Shown piece after piece: positions 6,871 through 14,250 of a DNA stretch of 48,984 nucleotides; position 1 is the first letter of the stretch, and each line of letters begins with the position of its first letter. Origin of the DNA: a virus; the IMG/VR virus record IMGVR_UViG_3300011416_000015, positions 1 through 48,984 of that record; one strand, written 5' to 3'. The notes beneath the pieces are model-generated. The model saw nothing but the letters and a program-made list of their open reading frames with translations, made no database searches and was not told where the DNA came from. The translations under genes were made by a program, and so were the position numbers.

Positions 6871-7119
6871 GCGTTGTTTGATTCGGCTTCCGTGCCGCGC
6901 TCTTGCCCCTTTTCGGGCGATCTCGACGCGTCGAGCCTTGCTGATGCTCTTCGCACGCGCGGCGCCACCGAGGCGTCCTAGCTCTACGGCCGCCTTGCTC
7001 TTGCCGTCTTTCGTCAGCCCGGCGGTATCCTCGATCTCGCCCGTGGCGATCTTCATGACCGTGACAGCGTTCGCGATCACGTCGGCCGGGCGCTTTTGAC
7101 CCTTTGGTCCCTTGGGCAT
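6853..7119 (-). CDS. Small basic RNA/DNA-binding-like protein
   Basis: 88 aa starting MPKGPKGQKRPADVI. A conserved front (KRPADVIANAVTVMKIATGE) is followed by a Gly/Ala/Lys-rich basic tail (LGRLGGAARAKSISKARR). Chromosomal proteins of this exact type are common and often annotated as RNA-binding, without experimental support that I know of. The gene is of bacterial rather than phage character and supports an insertion from the host. An upstream TTG would add 14 residues; I prefer the ATG that gives the family start. Confidence 0.65.
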   Translation of the reverse strand: MPKGPKGQKRPADVIANAVTVMKIATGEIEDTAGLTKDGKSKAAVELGRLGGAARAKSISKARRVEIARKGARARHGSRIKQRLTKQR

Positions 7120-7144
7120 ATGCTTAGCGGTAAGGATAGCAGAA

Positions 7145-7579
7145 ATGGCCGACGCGCCCAAGCTTGGGACTCGAAGATTGCCTTTGGATGGAGCATGGAG
7201 CCTCTTGGAACTCTCAGGTTTCGGGCGGCAATATGTTCAGTCGTATTCCTTCTTCCACGCCATTCGATTCGGAGCCGATGGCGAGATGGAAGGGATGGTC
7301 GAATACGCCTTCCGAGGATTTCCGTGGCGCGGAGGATGGAGCACCGTTGATTTCTATGAGGTACTCCAAAGCATCGTGCCTGAAGACGAGCGTTGCAGAG
7401 TCGTCGCAATCGAGTACGCCTCTCCAGGCTACATCGATCTTGGCGTCGTTCTATCCGCGGCCGTCGCCATCTCTGGAATTGTTAGGCACATCTGCAAGAG
7501 CATCGACAGGGCGAACGCGACGTACATCGCTCGAATGCTCGCACGCGCTCAAGTATCGCGAGATAGTCCGCGTCGGTGA
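7145..7579 (+). CDS. Hypothetical protein, rightward
   Basis: 144 aa starting MADAPKLGTRRLPLDG, after AAGGATAGCAGAA. The middle (YSFFHAIRFGADGEMEGMVEYAFRG) looks like a soluble beta-rich domain. A hydrophobic segment (LGVVLSAAVAISGIV) lies near residue 110. It is divergent from the 6853 gene. Its last 98 bases overlap the end of the leftward gene at 7482 tail to tail, which is unusual here and suggests that a module boundary falls in this overlap. Confidence 0.55.
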   Translation: MADAPKLGTRRLPLDGAWSLLELSGFGRQYVQSYSFFHAIRFGADGEMEGMVEYAFRGFPWRGGWSTVDFYEVLQSIVPEDERCRVVAIEYASPGYIDLGVVLSAAVAISGIVRHICKSIDRANATYIARMLARAQVSRDSPRR

Positions 7580-8315
7580 GTGCGTGTGGCGGCTCGGCTC
7601 GATACAGTTCGTCCACCTTCGCGAGCAGGAGCATCGCCGCTGCGTGCCAGTCCCCTCGGTTCATCGCATCGGTGAGCTGCTCGGACAGAGGCGCGTGCGG
7701 CGGCGCGGCCTCAGCCTTCCCCGACGCAAATCGGCTGTCGAAGTCCACAACGTTGCGGCCCATGTGATCGAGCTGCAGGCGCACGTGGCTCCACAGCCAG
7801 CACTCGGCCAGATCCGCGCCTTTCATCAAAGTGAGCGCGGAGAAGCCCTCGCAGAAGGCCGCCACCGCGAACTCGTCCCAATCGTCCGGCCCTCTGCCCG
7901 CGGCGCTCGAGGGGGCCTGCGACTCCAGGTGGGCCAGCTCGGCATCGATGTCGATCCCGTTGGCCGCGAACACCCCTGATTCATCGTCATCGGCCAACAC
8001 GAGCCCGAGGAACTTGCGAGCCATCGCCGTTGCGGTGAGCAACTCGAAATCATCGTCAGAGTCGAATGACATCACGAGACGTCGGAGAATCTTCCCGGCA
8101 ACGCCTGGACGCGGTCGGCTCCCCTGCGCCTCAGGAGGCGAGAGGGACGCTGGCGAGCGCGAGTCCAGCAGCAGACGAAACGACGCCATGATGGTGTCGA
8201 TCTTGCCCTGGCAGGACTCACACCAGTGCGACACGTCGGCATTTTGGCAAATACACAGATCGCCGCCGAGTTCTTCATACAGCGCTTCAGCGCGCTCGCG
8301 GTCCTGTTCCTTCAT
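7482..8315 (-). CDS. Hypothetical phage protein with Cys cluster
   Basis: 277 aa starting MKEQDRERAEALYEELGGD after a perfect AAGGAGCCCCA. An early cluster, CICQNADVSHWCESC, may bind metal. The remainder is helical and acidic. The C-terminus (CTSRSPCRCSCRCA) is odd in composition and lies in the overlap with the opposite-strand gene, as if the original end had been replaced. The start overlaps the upstream stop (ATGA). No family is recognised. Confidence 0.6.
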   Translation of the reverse strand: MKEQDRERAEALYEELGGDLCICQNADVSHWCESCQGKIDTIMASFRLLLDSRSPASLSPPEAQGSRPRPGVAGKILRRLVMSFDSDDDFELLTATAMARKFLGLVLADDDESGVFAANGIDIDAELAHLESQAPSSAAGRGPDDWDEFAVAAFCEGFSALTLMKGADLAECWLWSHVRLQLDHMGRNVVDFDSRFASGKAEAAPPHAPLSEQLTDAMNRGDWHAAAMLLLAKVDELYRAEPPHALTDADYLAILERVRAFERCTSRSPCRCSCRCA

Positions 8316-8503
8316 TGGGGCTCCTTCGTTTCCGAGGTGGGGCCTAGCGGTGTGACAGTCACGCGCTGCCCGGTAGTTGAAAATCGCAGCAGGGCTGCCG
8401 TCCACCAGACGGCCCATTCCCATGTGAACGTTTTGGCGATCTCGTTCACGCGGCCGGCGAGCCACCACGAGACTCGCGATGCCAACCTCGTCTTCTCCGC
8501 CAT
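8312..8503 (-). CDS. Small Trp-rich protein
   Basis: 63 aa starting MAEKTRLASRVSWWLAGRVNEIAKTF, with a Trp-rich hydrophobic stretch (FTWEWAVWWTAALLRF) that could be a membrane helix or amphipathic anchor. It starts after TAGATG and ends SETKEPQ, carrying in its final codons the same GAAGGAGCCC ribosome-binding site used by four other junctions. The function is unknown. Confidence 0.6.
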   Translation of the reverse strand: MAEKTRLASRVSWWLAGRVNEIAKTFTWEWAVWWTAALLRFSTTGQRVTVTPLGPTSETKEPQ

Positions 8504-8626
8504 CTAGGGCTCCTTCTCACTCAACGCCGCGTGGCAGGCCGAGCACTCCCGGCACCCTTCACCGGTCTCCGGATCGACGTCGGTGCAGTCACAGGGCTCG
8601 CCGCACCGGGGGCAGTCGTGTGTCAT
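8504..8626 (-). CDS. Tiny Cys-rich zinc-knuckle protein, 40 aa
   Basis: The frame MTHDCPRCGEPCDCTDVDPE continues to CRECSACH and ends EKEP. Four CxxC or CxC units in 40 residues point to one or two zinc sites. It lies exactly between two TAGATG junctions with the shared AAGGAGCCC ribosome-binding site. The perfect fit between neighbours makes it convincing despite its size. Confidence 0.65.
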   Translation of the reverse strand: MTHDCPRCGEPCDCTDVDPETGEGCRECSACHAALSEKEP

Positions 8627-8887
8627 CTAGGGCTCCTTCTCGTAGGTGGCCGCGAAGATCTCCGGCTTGCACGGATACCGTTCGCCCTGCACGCCCGTGA
8701 TGATCCAGTCACCCGGCTGTACGAGGTGGCCGCCCTCAAGCGTTGGACACCAGCCCCACTCTCCCGTATTGATCGCATGGTGCGACGTTGGATGATCGTA
8801 CGGAACAGGGACGACGGCGGGGTGGTCGCCATGTTTGAACCACTGCGTTGCCTCGATTACGACGGGTTTCTTCCGAAACTGTGCCAT
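8627..8887 (-). CDS. Phage hypothetical protein (MAQFRKKPVVIEA family)
   Basis: 86 aa. The N-terminus MAQFRKKPVVIEATQWF and the later GGHLVQPGDWIITGVQGERYPCKPEIF form a small phage family I recognise by pattern: a beta-rich protein with PGDWII and a CKP..F end. No function is established to my knowledge. It ends EKEP-TAG with the next ATG adjacent. Confidence 0.75.
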   Translation of the reverse strand: MAQFRKKPVVIEATQWFKHGDHPAVVPVPYDHPTSHHAINTGEWGWCPTLEGGHLVQPGDWIITGVQGERYPCKPEIFAATYEKEP

Positions 8888-9034
8888 CTAGGGCTCCTTC
8901 CGCTCAGATTCCTGCGTGGCGCTCGGCCAATTCTTGCAGTCGCATTTACACGACAGGCACATCGGCCCGCGCCCGCACCAGATGCACCGCATACCAGCCT
9001 GACAGCGTTTGAAGCACTTCCAGCACTGTGCCAT
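8888..9034 (-). CDS. Tiny Cys-rich protein, 48 aa
   Basis: The frame MAQCWKCFKRCQAGMRCIWC contains CWKC, CIWC, CLSC and CDC, that is four closely spaced Cys pairs, and ends RKEP. Both ends are TAGATG junctions with AAGGAGCCC. It probably folds around two zinc ions. It shares its first three residues with the next gene (MAQ), as expected if the junction including the first codons was duplicated. Confidence 0.65.
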   Translation of the reverse strand: MAQCWKCFKRCQAGMRCIWCGRGPMCLSCKCDCKNWPSATQESERKEP

Positions 9035-9865
9035 CTAGGGCTCCTTCGGATCGTGGGTCAACCAGTGGCGCGGTTCGTTCGCCTTCCAGTTCTGGAAATA
9101 CATGTTGACCATCCACGCCTCAATCTCTTCGCGTGCTGGCTCGGCGGGAACTGGAGCATCGTCGAGCAGGTCCTTGATCTGCCGTTCCAGTTCACCAGCT
9201 TTTGTCAGCGCGTCCTGCATCGGTACGTCCCCGAGGCGCACGGCGTAGACGAACGCGCGGTCCTTCTCCGGCATCGGTAATGTCAGCTTGCCGGTCGACA
9301 TCAACTCGACGCCCTGAAAGCCAAGCCTCAGGATGTGCATGGCGTACTTTGTGTCGTAGCCGTGCTTGGCTTCCAACTCGGGCCGATTGGTTTTCTTCTG
9401 GCCGCGCTCTCCAAGCAACCGCTGGCGCTGCGCCTCCAGGTAGCCGAGATACCGATGCCCGGCGGCGCGGCTCACGATCAGCGGCGCGAGGTCCTGAAGT
9501 TGTGCTCCACGCGCGTCACGCTGAAGGCACAGGGAGAACGGTACAAAGAGGCACTGAAGTATCTGAGGATTCCCCTGCATGGCCAGCCGTAGGAACTTCC
9601 GCAGGCTGAAGATAGTTAGGTCCAGATCGCCGTGCTGACTCGGCGCGTCGTGACGGCCTTCACGCTCAGCCGCCGTTCGGTAAATGTATTGCTCGAACTC
9701 CGAGAATCCGATCGCATGCTCGATGCTCTCGATGCAGATGCCGACCTCATCGCTGTCGTCCGTGCCTGGAATGCTCAGACCGTGCAGGTTGGACCCTGCT
9801 GGCACACGAAGGATCGTGTTGGCCTCTGCCATCGCTCTGGACTTGTCGCCGCCTGATACACCCAT
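9035..9865 (-). CDS. Polymerase beta-type nucleotidyltransferase (COG3541-like)
   Basis: 276 aa. RVPAGSNLHGLSIPGTDDSD (20-39) is the GS...D.D catalytic strand-turn of the superfamily, followed by VGI. HGDLDLTIFSLRKFLRLAMQ (78-97) supplies the third Asp region and the LRKF helix typical of the phage/YcgL branch, with the NP.. segment after it. The rest is helical. These enzymes transfer nucleotides to unknown acceptors. An in-frame ATG at codon 12 could be the true start, but AGGAG upstream of the first ATG favours the longer form. It ends PKEP-TAG. Confidence 0.85.
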   Translation of the reverse strand: MGVSGGDKSRAMAEANTILRVPAGSNLHGLSIPGTDDSDEVGICIESIEHAIGFSEFEQYIYRTAAEREGRHDAPSQHGDLDLTIFSLRKFLRLAMQGNPQILQCLFVPFSLCLQRDARGAQLQDLAPLIVSRAAGHRYLGYLEAQRQRLLGERGQKKTNRPELEAKHGYDTKYAMHILRLGFQGVELMSTGKLTLPMPEKDRAFVYAVRLGDVPMQDALTKAGELERQIKDLLDDAPVPAEPAREEIEAWMVNMYFQNWKANEPRHWLTHDPKEP

Positions 9866-9869
9866 CTAT

Positions 9870-10355
9870 CTACTCCTCCCGTCCTGTCGTCTCGGGTGAG
9901 GCGCACACGACTGGATTCCACCGCTCGGCGCCCTTCTTGTAGGTAATACCCTGTGCGTGGTACGCGCGCAGTTCTCCGAGCAGTAACCGACGCTCGTGCT
10001 CGACGGATTCTAAGCACGGCTCCAGAATGGTAGGCTGTGACCGCCGTCGGCAGGCGCGGCCGTCCCACTCCAGCAGACCCCACGGCTGCGCAGGAACCGA
10101 GTCGGGCGTCAACAGCCCGGCAGGAGTCAGATACCACCGCTCGCGCCCGAACGACGCAGGGCCGTTACGGTGAGGCTTCCGTAGGTCGGCTACGAAATCA
10201 GCGCGTGTCACCTTGACCTCTACCACGATCGTGAGCCGGCCCCAGCCGATGGCGTCAGGGATCTCATGCGTGCCACGCTCGGTCAGGACGACGTTGCACC
10301 CGCGCGAGTTGCGCAGCCAGTGCGACGCAACGTCAACCAGCTCCGCATGCGTCAT
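9870..10355 (-). CDS. PD-(D/E)XK-type nuclease-like protein
   Basis: 161 aa. The pattern HEIPDAIGW (Glu31, Asp34), VVEVKVTRADF (Glu46, Lys48) and DLRKPHR matches a restriction-like fold resembling the MmcB/phage variants, with LTPAGLL and WGLLEWDG afterwards. The family cleaves or processes DNA, but the exact substrate is unknown. The start overlaps the upstream stop (ATGA). It ends ETTGREE just before TAG, similar to the ETGEEG endings of two neighbours. Confidence 0.75.
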   Translation of the reverse strand: MTHAELVDVASHWLRNSRGCNVVLTERGTHEIPDAIGWGRLTIVVEVKVTRADFVADLRKPHRNGPASFGRERWYLTPAGLLTPDSVPAQPWGLLEWDGRACRRRSQPTILEPCLESVEHERRLLLGELRAYHAQGITYKKGAERWNPVVCASPETTGREE

Positions 10356-11218
10356 GGCGTGTCCTTAGTCTGCGGCGGGACCGGCGAGACGGAGAGGGCG
10401 GCAGCGACATCGCTTCGCAGCTTGACCGTTGACGCCATCAGGTCTTCGGGGACAACGGCGATTTCATCACAAGAGTTAAAGGTAGCCTCATCCCACGACT
10501 TCAGGGCCCCTCGCAGCGCCGCGAGCTGGGACTCGGCGGCTTCGGCAAGATTCTCGGTATTGGCCTCATCGATCTGGTCTCGGAGTTCCAGAACGACCGC
10601 CTGCGTGTCGTCCAGTTCCTTCCGCGCCTCCTCGAGCTGCGCGGTCAGCGTGGTGCGTGCGTCACGCGCGCCATCCAGTTCGTCGGTCACGCTGGCGATC
10701 CGTTCGGAAATGGTCGACCGCAACACGTCATCGGCGCCATCGCCATCGGCTTCGAGAGCTGCCCATGTGCGCCAAGCGTCCCGCGTCTTGGCGCAGCTGG
10801 GATCTGTGCAGGGCGACGCATCACGAAACGCGAGATCGCGCTCGGCCCCCTCGGCTCGTGTTACCGCCTCATCCCGTTCGGCTTGCAGGACGACGCGTTG
10901 GGATTCGGCCTGTTTCAGCATCTCGAATGCGCCATCAGCCCGCTTGTGGTAGTGCCTGACTTCCTGCTGCGCCTCGTCTCGCGCCCGCTCGGCGGCGGCC
11001 TTCTCCGCGAGGAGGGTAGCGCTAAATTGACGCTTGACATGAGCCGCGAAAGCCAGAAGCACCGTCTTGATTCCGGCAGGCGAATAGGGCGGGTCGTGGA
11101 GTTCGTCCACGAAGGCGTCTATACCTCTGATCGTCGTCTCCTCCCGTGCCTGGGGAGGGGCCAGGGGCTCTGTCAGCGCTTCGATCGTCCTCCGGATCTT
11201 TGACTTGTCGCCGGCCAT
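10352..11218 (-). CDS. Long coiled-coil protein
   Basis: 288 aa. Residues 60-135 and 165-245 have heptad-like Ala/Glu/Arg/Leu patterns (AERARDEAQQEVRHYHKRAD; LTAQLEEARKELDDTQAVVL). A short Cys segment (SPCTDPSCAKT) lies between the two helices, so the protein could fold back as an antiparallel hairpin. No enzyme motif is present. It starts after TAAATG and the repeated GGCGAGGAGGGA ribosome-binding site. Confidence 0.7.
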   Translation of the reverse strand: MAGDKSKIRRTIEALTEPLAPPQAREETTIRGIDAFVDELHDPPYSPAGIKTVLLAFAAHVKRQFSATLLAEKAAAERARDEAQQEVRHYHKRADGAFEMLKQAESQRVVLQAERDEAVTRAEGAERDLAFRDASPCTDPSCAKTRDAWRTWAALEADGDGADDVLRSTISERIASVTDELDGARDARTTLTAQLEEARKELDDTQAVVLELRDQIDEANTENLAEAAESQLAALRGALKSWDEATFNSCDEIAVVPEDLMASTVKLRSDVAAALSVSPVPPQTKDTP

Positions 11219-11239
11219 TTATCCCTCCTCGCCTGTCTC
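11215..11239. repeat. Junction repeat copy 1 (25 bp)
   Basis: The same 25 bp occur at 11497-11521. On the minus strand they encode the end of an ETGEEG C-terminus, the GAGGAGG ribosome-binding site, TAA and the next ATG. It is a repeated gene-junction cassette and not a transposon end. Confidence 0.8.
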
Positions 11240-11500
11240 GTCGGACGGCGGAGCTACACGCTCGCATTGGCAGCCGAGCAAATGCTTGCCAAACGAACAT
11301 CTATTCACCGTGGTCGGGTCGGTGCTGTGCATCGTCCATGGATGGCTGCAATCTGGGCAGGCACCTACTGGCCGCGCCTGGGGATGGGCTAGGGGCTCAC
11401 ATGTGAAGCCGGTTGGTGAAAAGTGCCCTTGCATCCCGCTTCGCTCGCCGCAGTTGGCGCAGTGCCAATCCTCGCGGTCTGGCTGATCGCCAAGTCCCAT
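11219..11500 (-). CDS. Zinc-binding protein ending ETGEEG
   Basis: 93 aa with WHCANCGERSG (residues 12-22), ACPDCSHPW (around 48-56) and two further Cys near CQCERV, giving two likely zinc sites. It lies between two identical TAAATG junctions. The sequence CPDCSHPWTMHS resembles small phage zinc-ribbon proteins. The function is unknown. Confidence 0.62.
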   Translation of the reverse strand: MGLGDQPDREDWHCANCGERSGMQGHFSPTGFTCEPLAHPQARPVGACPDCSHPWTMHSTDPTTVNRCSFGKHLLGCQCERVAPPSDETGEEG

Positions 11501-11521
11501 TTATCCCTCCTCGCCTGTCTC
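11497..11521. repeat. Junction repeat copy 2 (25 bp)
   Basis: Identical to 11215-11239. It gives the upstream gene the same six C-terminal residues (ETGEEG) and provides the ribosome-binding site and start for the gene at 11219. Confidence 0.8.
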
Positions 11522-11761
11522 CAAGACGACGCCGCCAACCTTCGTCTCGTCCTCTCGGGCGGGGTCGGACAGTGGTGACGCGCACGCCGCACAGAGGACT
11601 ACGGGCTCATCGTCGCGCGTCATTTCGCTTTGACAGCGATCGCACCGTTGGAGATTATCGACGAGGTTATGCAGGCGCTTCAGCGGGTCCGTTTCGCGCT
11701 GTCGTGGAGGGTTCTGCGCAGCCAACCACGCGCCAATGGGATCTGTCGTCATTTGTTCCAC
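11501..11761 (-). CDS. Zinc-knuckle protein ending ETGEEG
   Basis: 86 aa. An N-terminal helix (LHNLVDNLQ) precedes RCDRCQSEMTRDDEPVVLCAACASPL, a four-Cys zinc ribbon. The tail is acidic and ends ETGEEG. Its start lies inside the end of the upstream gene (13-base overlap). The function is unknown. Confidence 0.62.
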   Translation of the reverse strand: MEQMTTDPIGAWLAAQNPPRQRETDPLKRLHNLVDNLQRCDRCQSEMTRDDEPVVLCAACASPLSDPAREDETKVGGVVLETGEEG

Positions 11762-12618
11762 CCGTCGATCTGCTGCTCACGTTCCGTCGTGAATGGCGGC
11801 CACTTGGAGCCTTTCGGTTGCGGGCTTCGCGGAGATCCAGCCGCACCCGGTACGTCAGGCGTTCGCTGGCGCGTAGCGTCTTCGTCCTTCGTCGGTGCCG
11901 TCGCGATGTCCCGCCACGTCGGGCGAGACACGGGGAGGGCGGATGCGAGCTGCGCGAGGAGCCACGGGATGTCGGCGCGGGCGTGGGCGATGAGTTCTGC
12001 GTCAGGTTCATGATAGACGCGCCCGAGATAGTGCTCGCTCACGCCTGGCCACGATGCGCCTATGCGGTATTCTTGCTCGTAGCAGTCGTGAGACGAACGC
12101 TGGCGCGTGGTGAACCAGTTTCCCTTCGTCGCCGCCTGCTCCCGCTCCCGTATCGCCTGCACCCGCGCCGCGATCTCGGCCTCCGTCGCGCTGCTCTGCG
12201 CATACTCGCGCAGGATGCCGCATACCTCGGCGGCGGTTGGTAGCTCCTCAGCCGTCGCCGCGATCTCGGCCGAGGGCGGAGCGGTGGACAGCACGCACTC
12301 CAGTTCGTCGGCGCACTTGCGTTCGCCACGAGCAACGCCGTAGTCGAGTTCGTCAATGTCAGCGATGCCTGTTGACGCGCGCGTATTCGCCCGTGTCCGC
12401 CACTTTGCCGGTAGCCCCTCGATCCCGTCCGTCGATCGGGCGGTGAGCAGATCGAGCAGCCCCTTGAACGCTTCGGCCATCTCGATCGACAGGTCCGCGC
12501 CTCTGGCCACTCGACCCGCAATGTCGACGGACATCTTGCAGGCCAATGCCCAACGCTCCTGCGGTGTGCGCGCCTGAATCTCCCGCAGCCTCGTCGCGAT
12601 CCCGTCCGGATGATCCAT
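11749..12618 (-). CDS. Phage protein with AATKGNW-type domain
   Basis: 289 aa starting MDHPDGIATRLREIQ at the ATG that overlaps the upstream stop (TGATG). Residues about 160-235 carry IREREQAATKGNWF...DAELIAHARADIPWLL, the pattern of a widespread phage domain of unknown role (Ead/Ea22-like proteins; AATPGPW and FIAHAR.DIP.LL). The N-terminal half is helical. The C-terminus (PTWRDIATAP) resembles a linker to a DUF551-like end. Confidence 0.68.
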   Translation of the reverse strand: MDHPDGIATRLREIQARTPQERWALACKMSVDIAGRVARGADLSIEMAEAFKGLLDLLTARSTDGIEGLPAKWRTRANTRASTGIADIDELDYGVARGERKCADELECVLSTAPPSAEIAATAEELPTAAEVCGILREYAQSSATEAEIAARVQAIREREQAATKGNWFTTRQRSSHDCYEQEYRIGASWPGVSEHYLGRVYHEPDAELIAHARADIPWLLAQLASALPVSRPTWRDIATAPTKDEDATRQRTPDVPGAAGSPRSPQPKGSKWPPFTTEREQQIDGWNK

Positions 12619-13058
12619 CACAGCGCGTCCTGCTCGGATTCGTCGCCGTTGTAGTCGTCTGAGCCATCGTCGTCATCGTCGTCGCGATGCGGCGGCAGCG
12701 TGGCGGCTTCAGGCGGGATAGAGACGACGGACACCTTGCGGGTCTGCATCGATTCGACCGCCTTCTCGGCGGCGTCCTGCGTGCAGGGCGTCATCGCGTA
12801 GATCGCGCCTGGGCCAAAGAACTTCGTATAGCCCTGCACCGCGCCTTCCTTGACGGTGCTGCCGGGAGGCACGCTCGTGCCGCCATCGTCGTAGCCGTAG
12901 TGCTTCGTGATGCGCTCGCGCTCGGCCAGCGGCGGAACATCCACGCGGAACAGCACGGCCTGACCAAAGGCTTCGGTCGTCACGAAACCGGCATACCGCT
13001 GATGACCAAACACTTCCACGATGGCCCAACCTTCAAACGTCGCTTGCTTTTCCGACAT
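12618..13058 (-). CDS. Phage hypothetical protein with acidic tail
   Basis: 146 aa. The first 100 residues (FEGWAIVEVFGHQRYAGFVT; AVLFRVDVPP; YTKFFGPGAIYAMTPC) form a beta-rich domain common in phage early regions. It ends in an Asp/Glu tail (DDDDDDGSDDYNGDESEQD), which could mimic DNA or bind cations. The start has GGAGG and TAGATG-like spacing. The biochemical function is unknown to me. Confidence 0.68.
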   Translation of the reverse strand: MSEKQATFEGWAIVEVFGHQRYAGFVTTEAFGQAVLFRVDVPPLAERERITKHYGYDDGGTSVPPGSTVKEGAVQGYTKFFGPGAIYAMTPCTQDAAEKAVESMQTRKVSVVSIPPEAATLPPHRDDDDDDGSDDYNGDESEQDAL

Positions 13059-13197
13059 CTACGCCTCCTGATGATTGCGATGCGAACCGCTCGGCTATGT
13101 GGCGGAACGTGAACGCTGCGACCGGCCACGTCCGGTAATCTTCGTGTTCGCCAGACGATCCGATCACGACGTAGATCGTCTTGGTCTGGTCCGTCAT
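13033..13197 (-). CDS. Small protein, 54 aa, overlapping the next gene
   Basis: The frame MTDQTKTIYVVIGSSGEHED reads on to YRTWPVAAFTFRHIAERFA. The pattern YVV.G..GE..D...W.VAAF...E.A matches a small phage family I recognise only by pattern. It starts at an ATGA overlap with the upstream stop and ends 26 bases inside the following gene in another frame. The overlap supplies the next ribosome-binding site. Confidence 0.6.
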   Translation of the reverse strand: MTDQTKTIYVVIGSSGEHEDYRTWPVAAFTFRHIAERFASQSSGGVDVGKASDV

Positions 13198-13601
13198 GGC
13201 TGGGACTCCGCTTTCTGGATGGCGGCGCGGGCAGCCGCGAGCACGGAATGGCCGTAGTTCAACGACGCTCCGCTGCGCTCGAGTGTTGGGATGTAATCAG
13301 CTAGTGCGTTCTCAGCTTCCTTGAGTGCCGCCAACAACTCCGGCGCGGCGGCTATCAGGCGCCCGTCTGGATGCGCCCACGGATCGACCGCATGGAGAAT
13401 GCCGCCGCGTCGACCCCTTGGCAGGCCATCGTCCATGACCGCGAATCGCGGTGTCGCACCTTGCATCCCGCAGCGCACGAAGTCCATCACGATGAGCCGT
13501 CCGCGATCGGGCGTTTGTAGGCGCACGCGCCCGAATGAGTCGTCCACCCATTCCCACGGCCCCGGCGTATGCTGCGTCCGCGTCGTCTGGTCCTGACTCA
13601 T
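13194..13601 (-). CDS. Phage hypothetical protein (HTPGPWEW type)
   Basis: 135 aa. HTPGPWEWVDDSFGRVRLQT near the N-terminus and PDGRLIAAAPELLAALKEAE in the second half are both hallmarks of a very common phage family without assigned activity. ACGAGGTAGCC precedes the ATG. The start of the next gene overlaps its stop (ATGA). Confidence 0.75.
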   Translation of the reverse strand: MSQDQTTRTQHTPGPWEWVDDSFGRVRLQTPDRGRLIVMDFVRCGMQGATPRFAVMDDGLPRGRRGGILHAVDPWAHPDGRLIAAAPELLAALKEAENALADYIPTLERSGASLNYGHSVLAAARAAIQKAESQP

Positions 13602-13633
13602 GGCTACCTCGTAAATACAAAAAGAGAAAGACG

Positions 13634-13903
13634 TTACGCGCGTGGCCCGCCTGTGACCTTCTCACCGACTGGATCTACCGCGCCCACCTCCACGGGCAGA
13701 TCGCGGAGCTTGTCGAGAAATTCCTGGAACATCGTCCTGGAATGCTCGGCGCAGAACTCTCCTAGCACGCTGCCGCCTGCTTCGATCAGCCGCGTGGCCC
13801 GCGCCGTACACGTCTCGATGTCGCACCTCTCACGGGACCATGCCGGCATGACGCGCTCGACGAGAACAGCGTTCGAGGTGATTCCTTTCCACGGATTTCT
13901 CAC
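13634..13903 (-). CDS. Hypothetical protein with CxxxC...CxxH
   Basis: 89 aa. RCDIETCTARATRLIEAGG followed by FCAEHSRTMFQEFLDKLR gives a likely single metal site (Cys-Cys-Cys-His) and a C-terminal helix. The start overlaps the upstream stop (ATGA). No named family is recognised. Confidence 0.58.
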   Translation of the reverse strand: MRNPWKGITSNAVLVERVMPAWSRERCDIETCTARATRLIEAGGSVLGEFCAEHSRTMFQEFLDKLRDLPVEVGAVDPVGEKVTGGPRA

Positions 13904-14250
13904 CGTTGGTTCTCCTTCATCACATCCAAGGGCCTGAACAATCGTCCCACCCGAAATCCGTCCGCCGCGTAGCGCGCGATCGTCTCGTCGTGCTCCACCC
14001 CCGGGGGCGTCTGACCTTCTGCTCCGAGCGCGAACGCGCGATGGAACGCCCAGTACTCGGGCGTGCCATGCCGGGCGATCGTCGGCGGCCGGTGACTCTT
14101 CGGTCGGTGATCGTCCAGGTCGAACGGTGCTGCCGAGAGACGAGCCGAGGTATGTGCAGTCGTTGGGTCTAAGACCTCGTGTTTCCGCACCGGCCCGTCT
14201 CTCGGTGGTACCGCGTCGATCAGGACGTCATCGAATAGAGGCAGCGACAT
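13900..14250 (-). CDS. Hypothetical protein, 116 aa
   Basis: Starts MSLPLFDDVLIDAVPP. The C-terminal half (TPEYWAFHRAFALGAEGQTP...ETIARYAADGFRVGRLFRP) is helical and aromatic-rich. The start overlaps the upstream stop (TGATG). The N-terminal PLFDD is reminiscent of a clamp- or DnaN-binding peptide, but that is only a resemblance. The function is unknown. Confidence 0.55.
   Translation of the reverse strand: MSLPLFDDVLIDAVPPRDGPVRKHEVLDPTTAHTSARLSAAPFDLDDHRPKSHRPPTIARHGTPEYWAFHRAFALGAEGQTPPGVEHDETIARYAADGFRVGRLFRPLDVMKENQR

Noticed and set aside
8531-9280. Rightward 249-codon frame across the KEP cassette
   Set aside because: It runs antisense to five coupled genes with repeated ribosome-binding sites.
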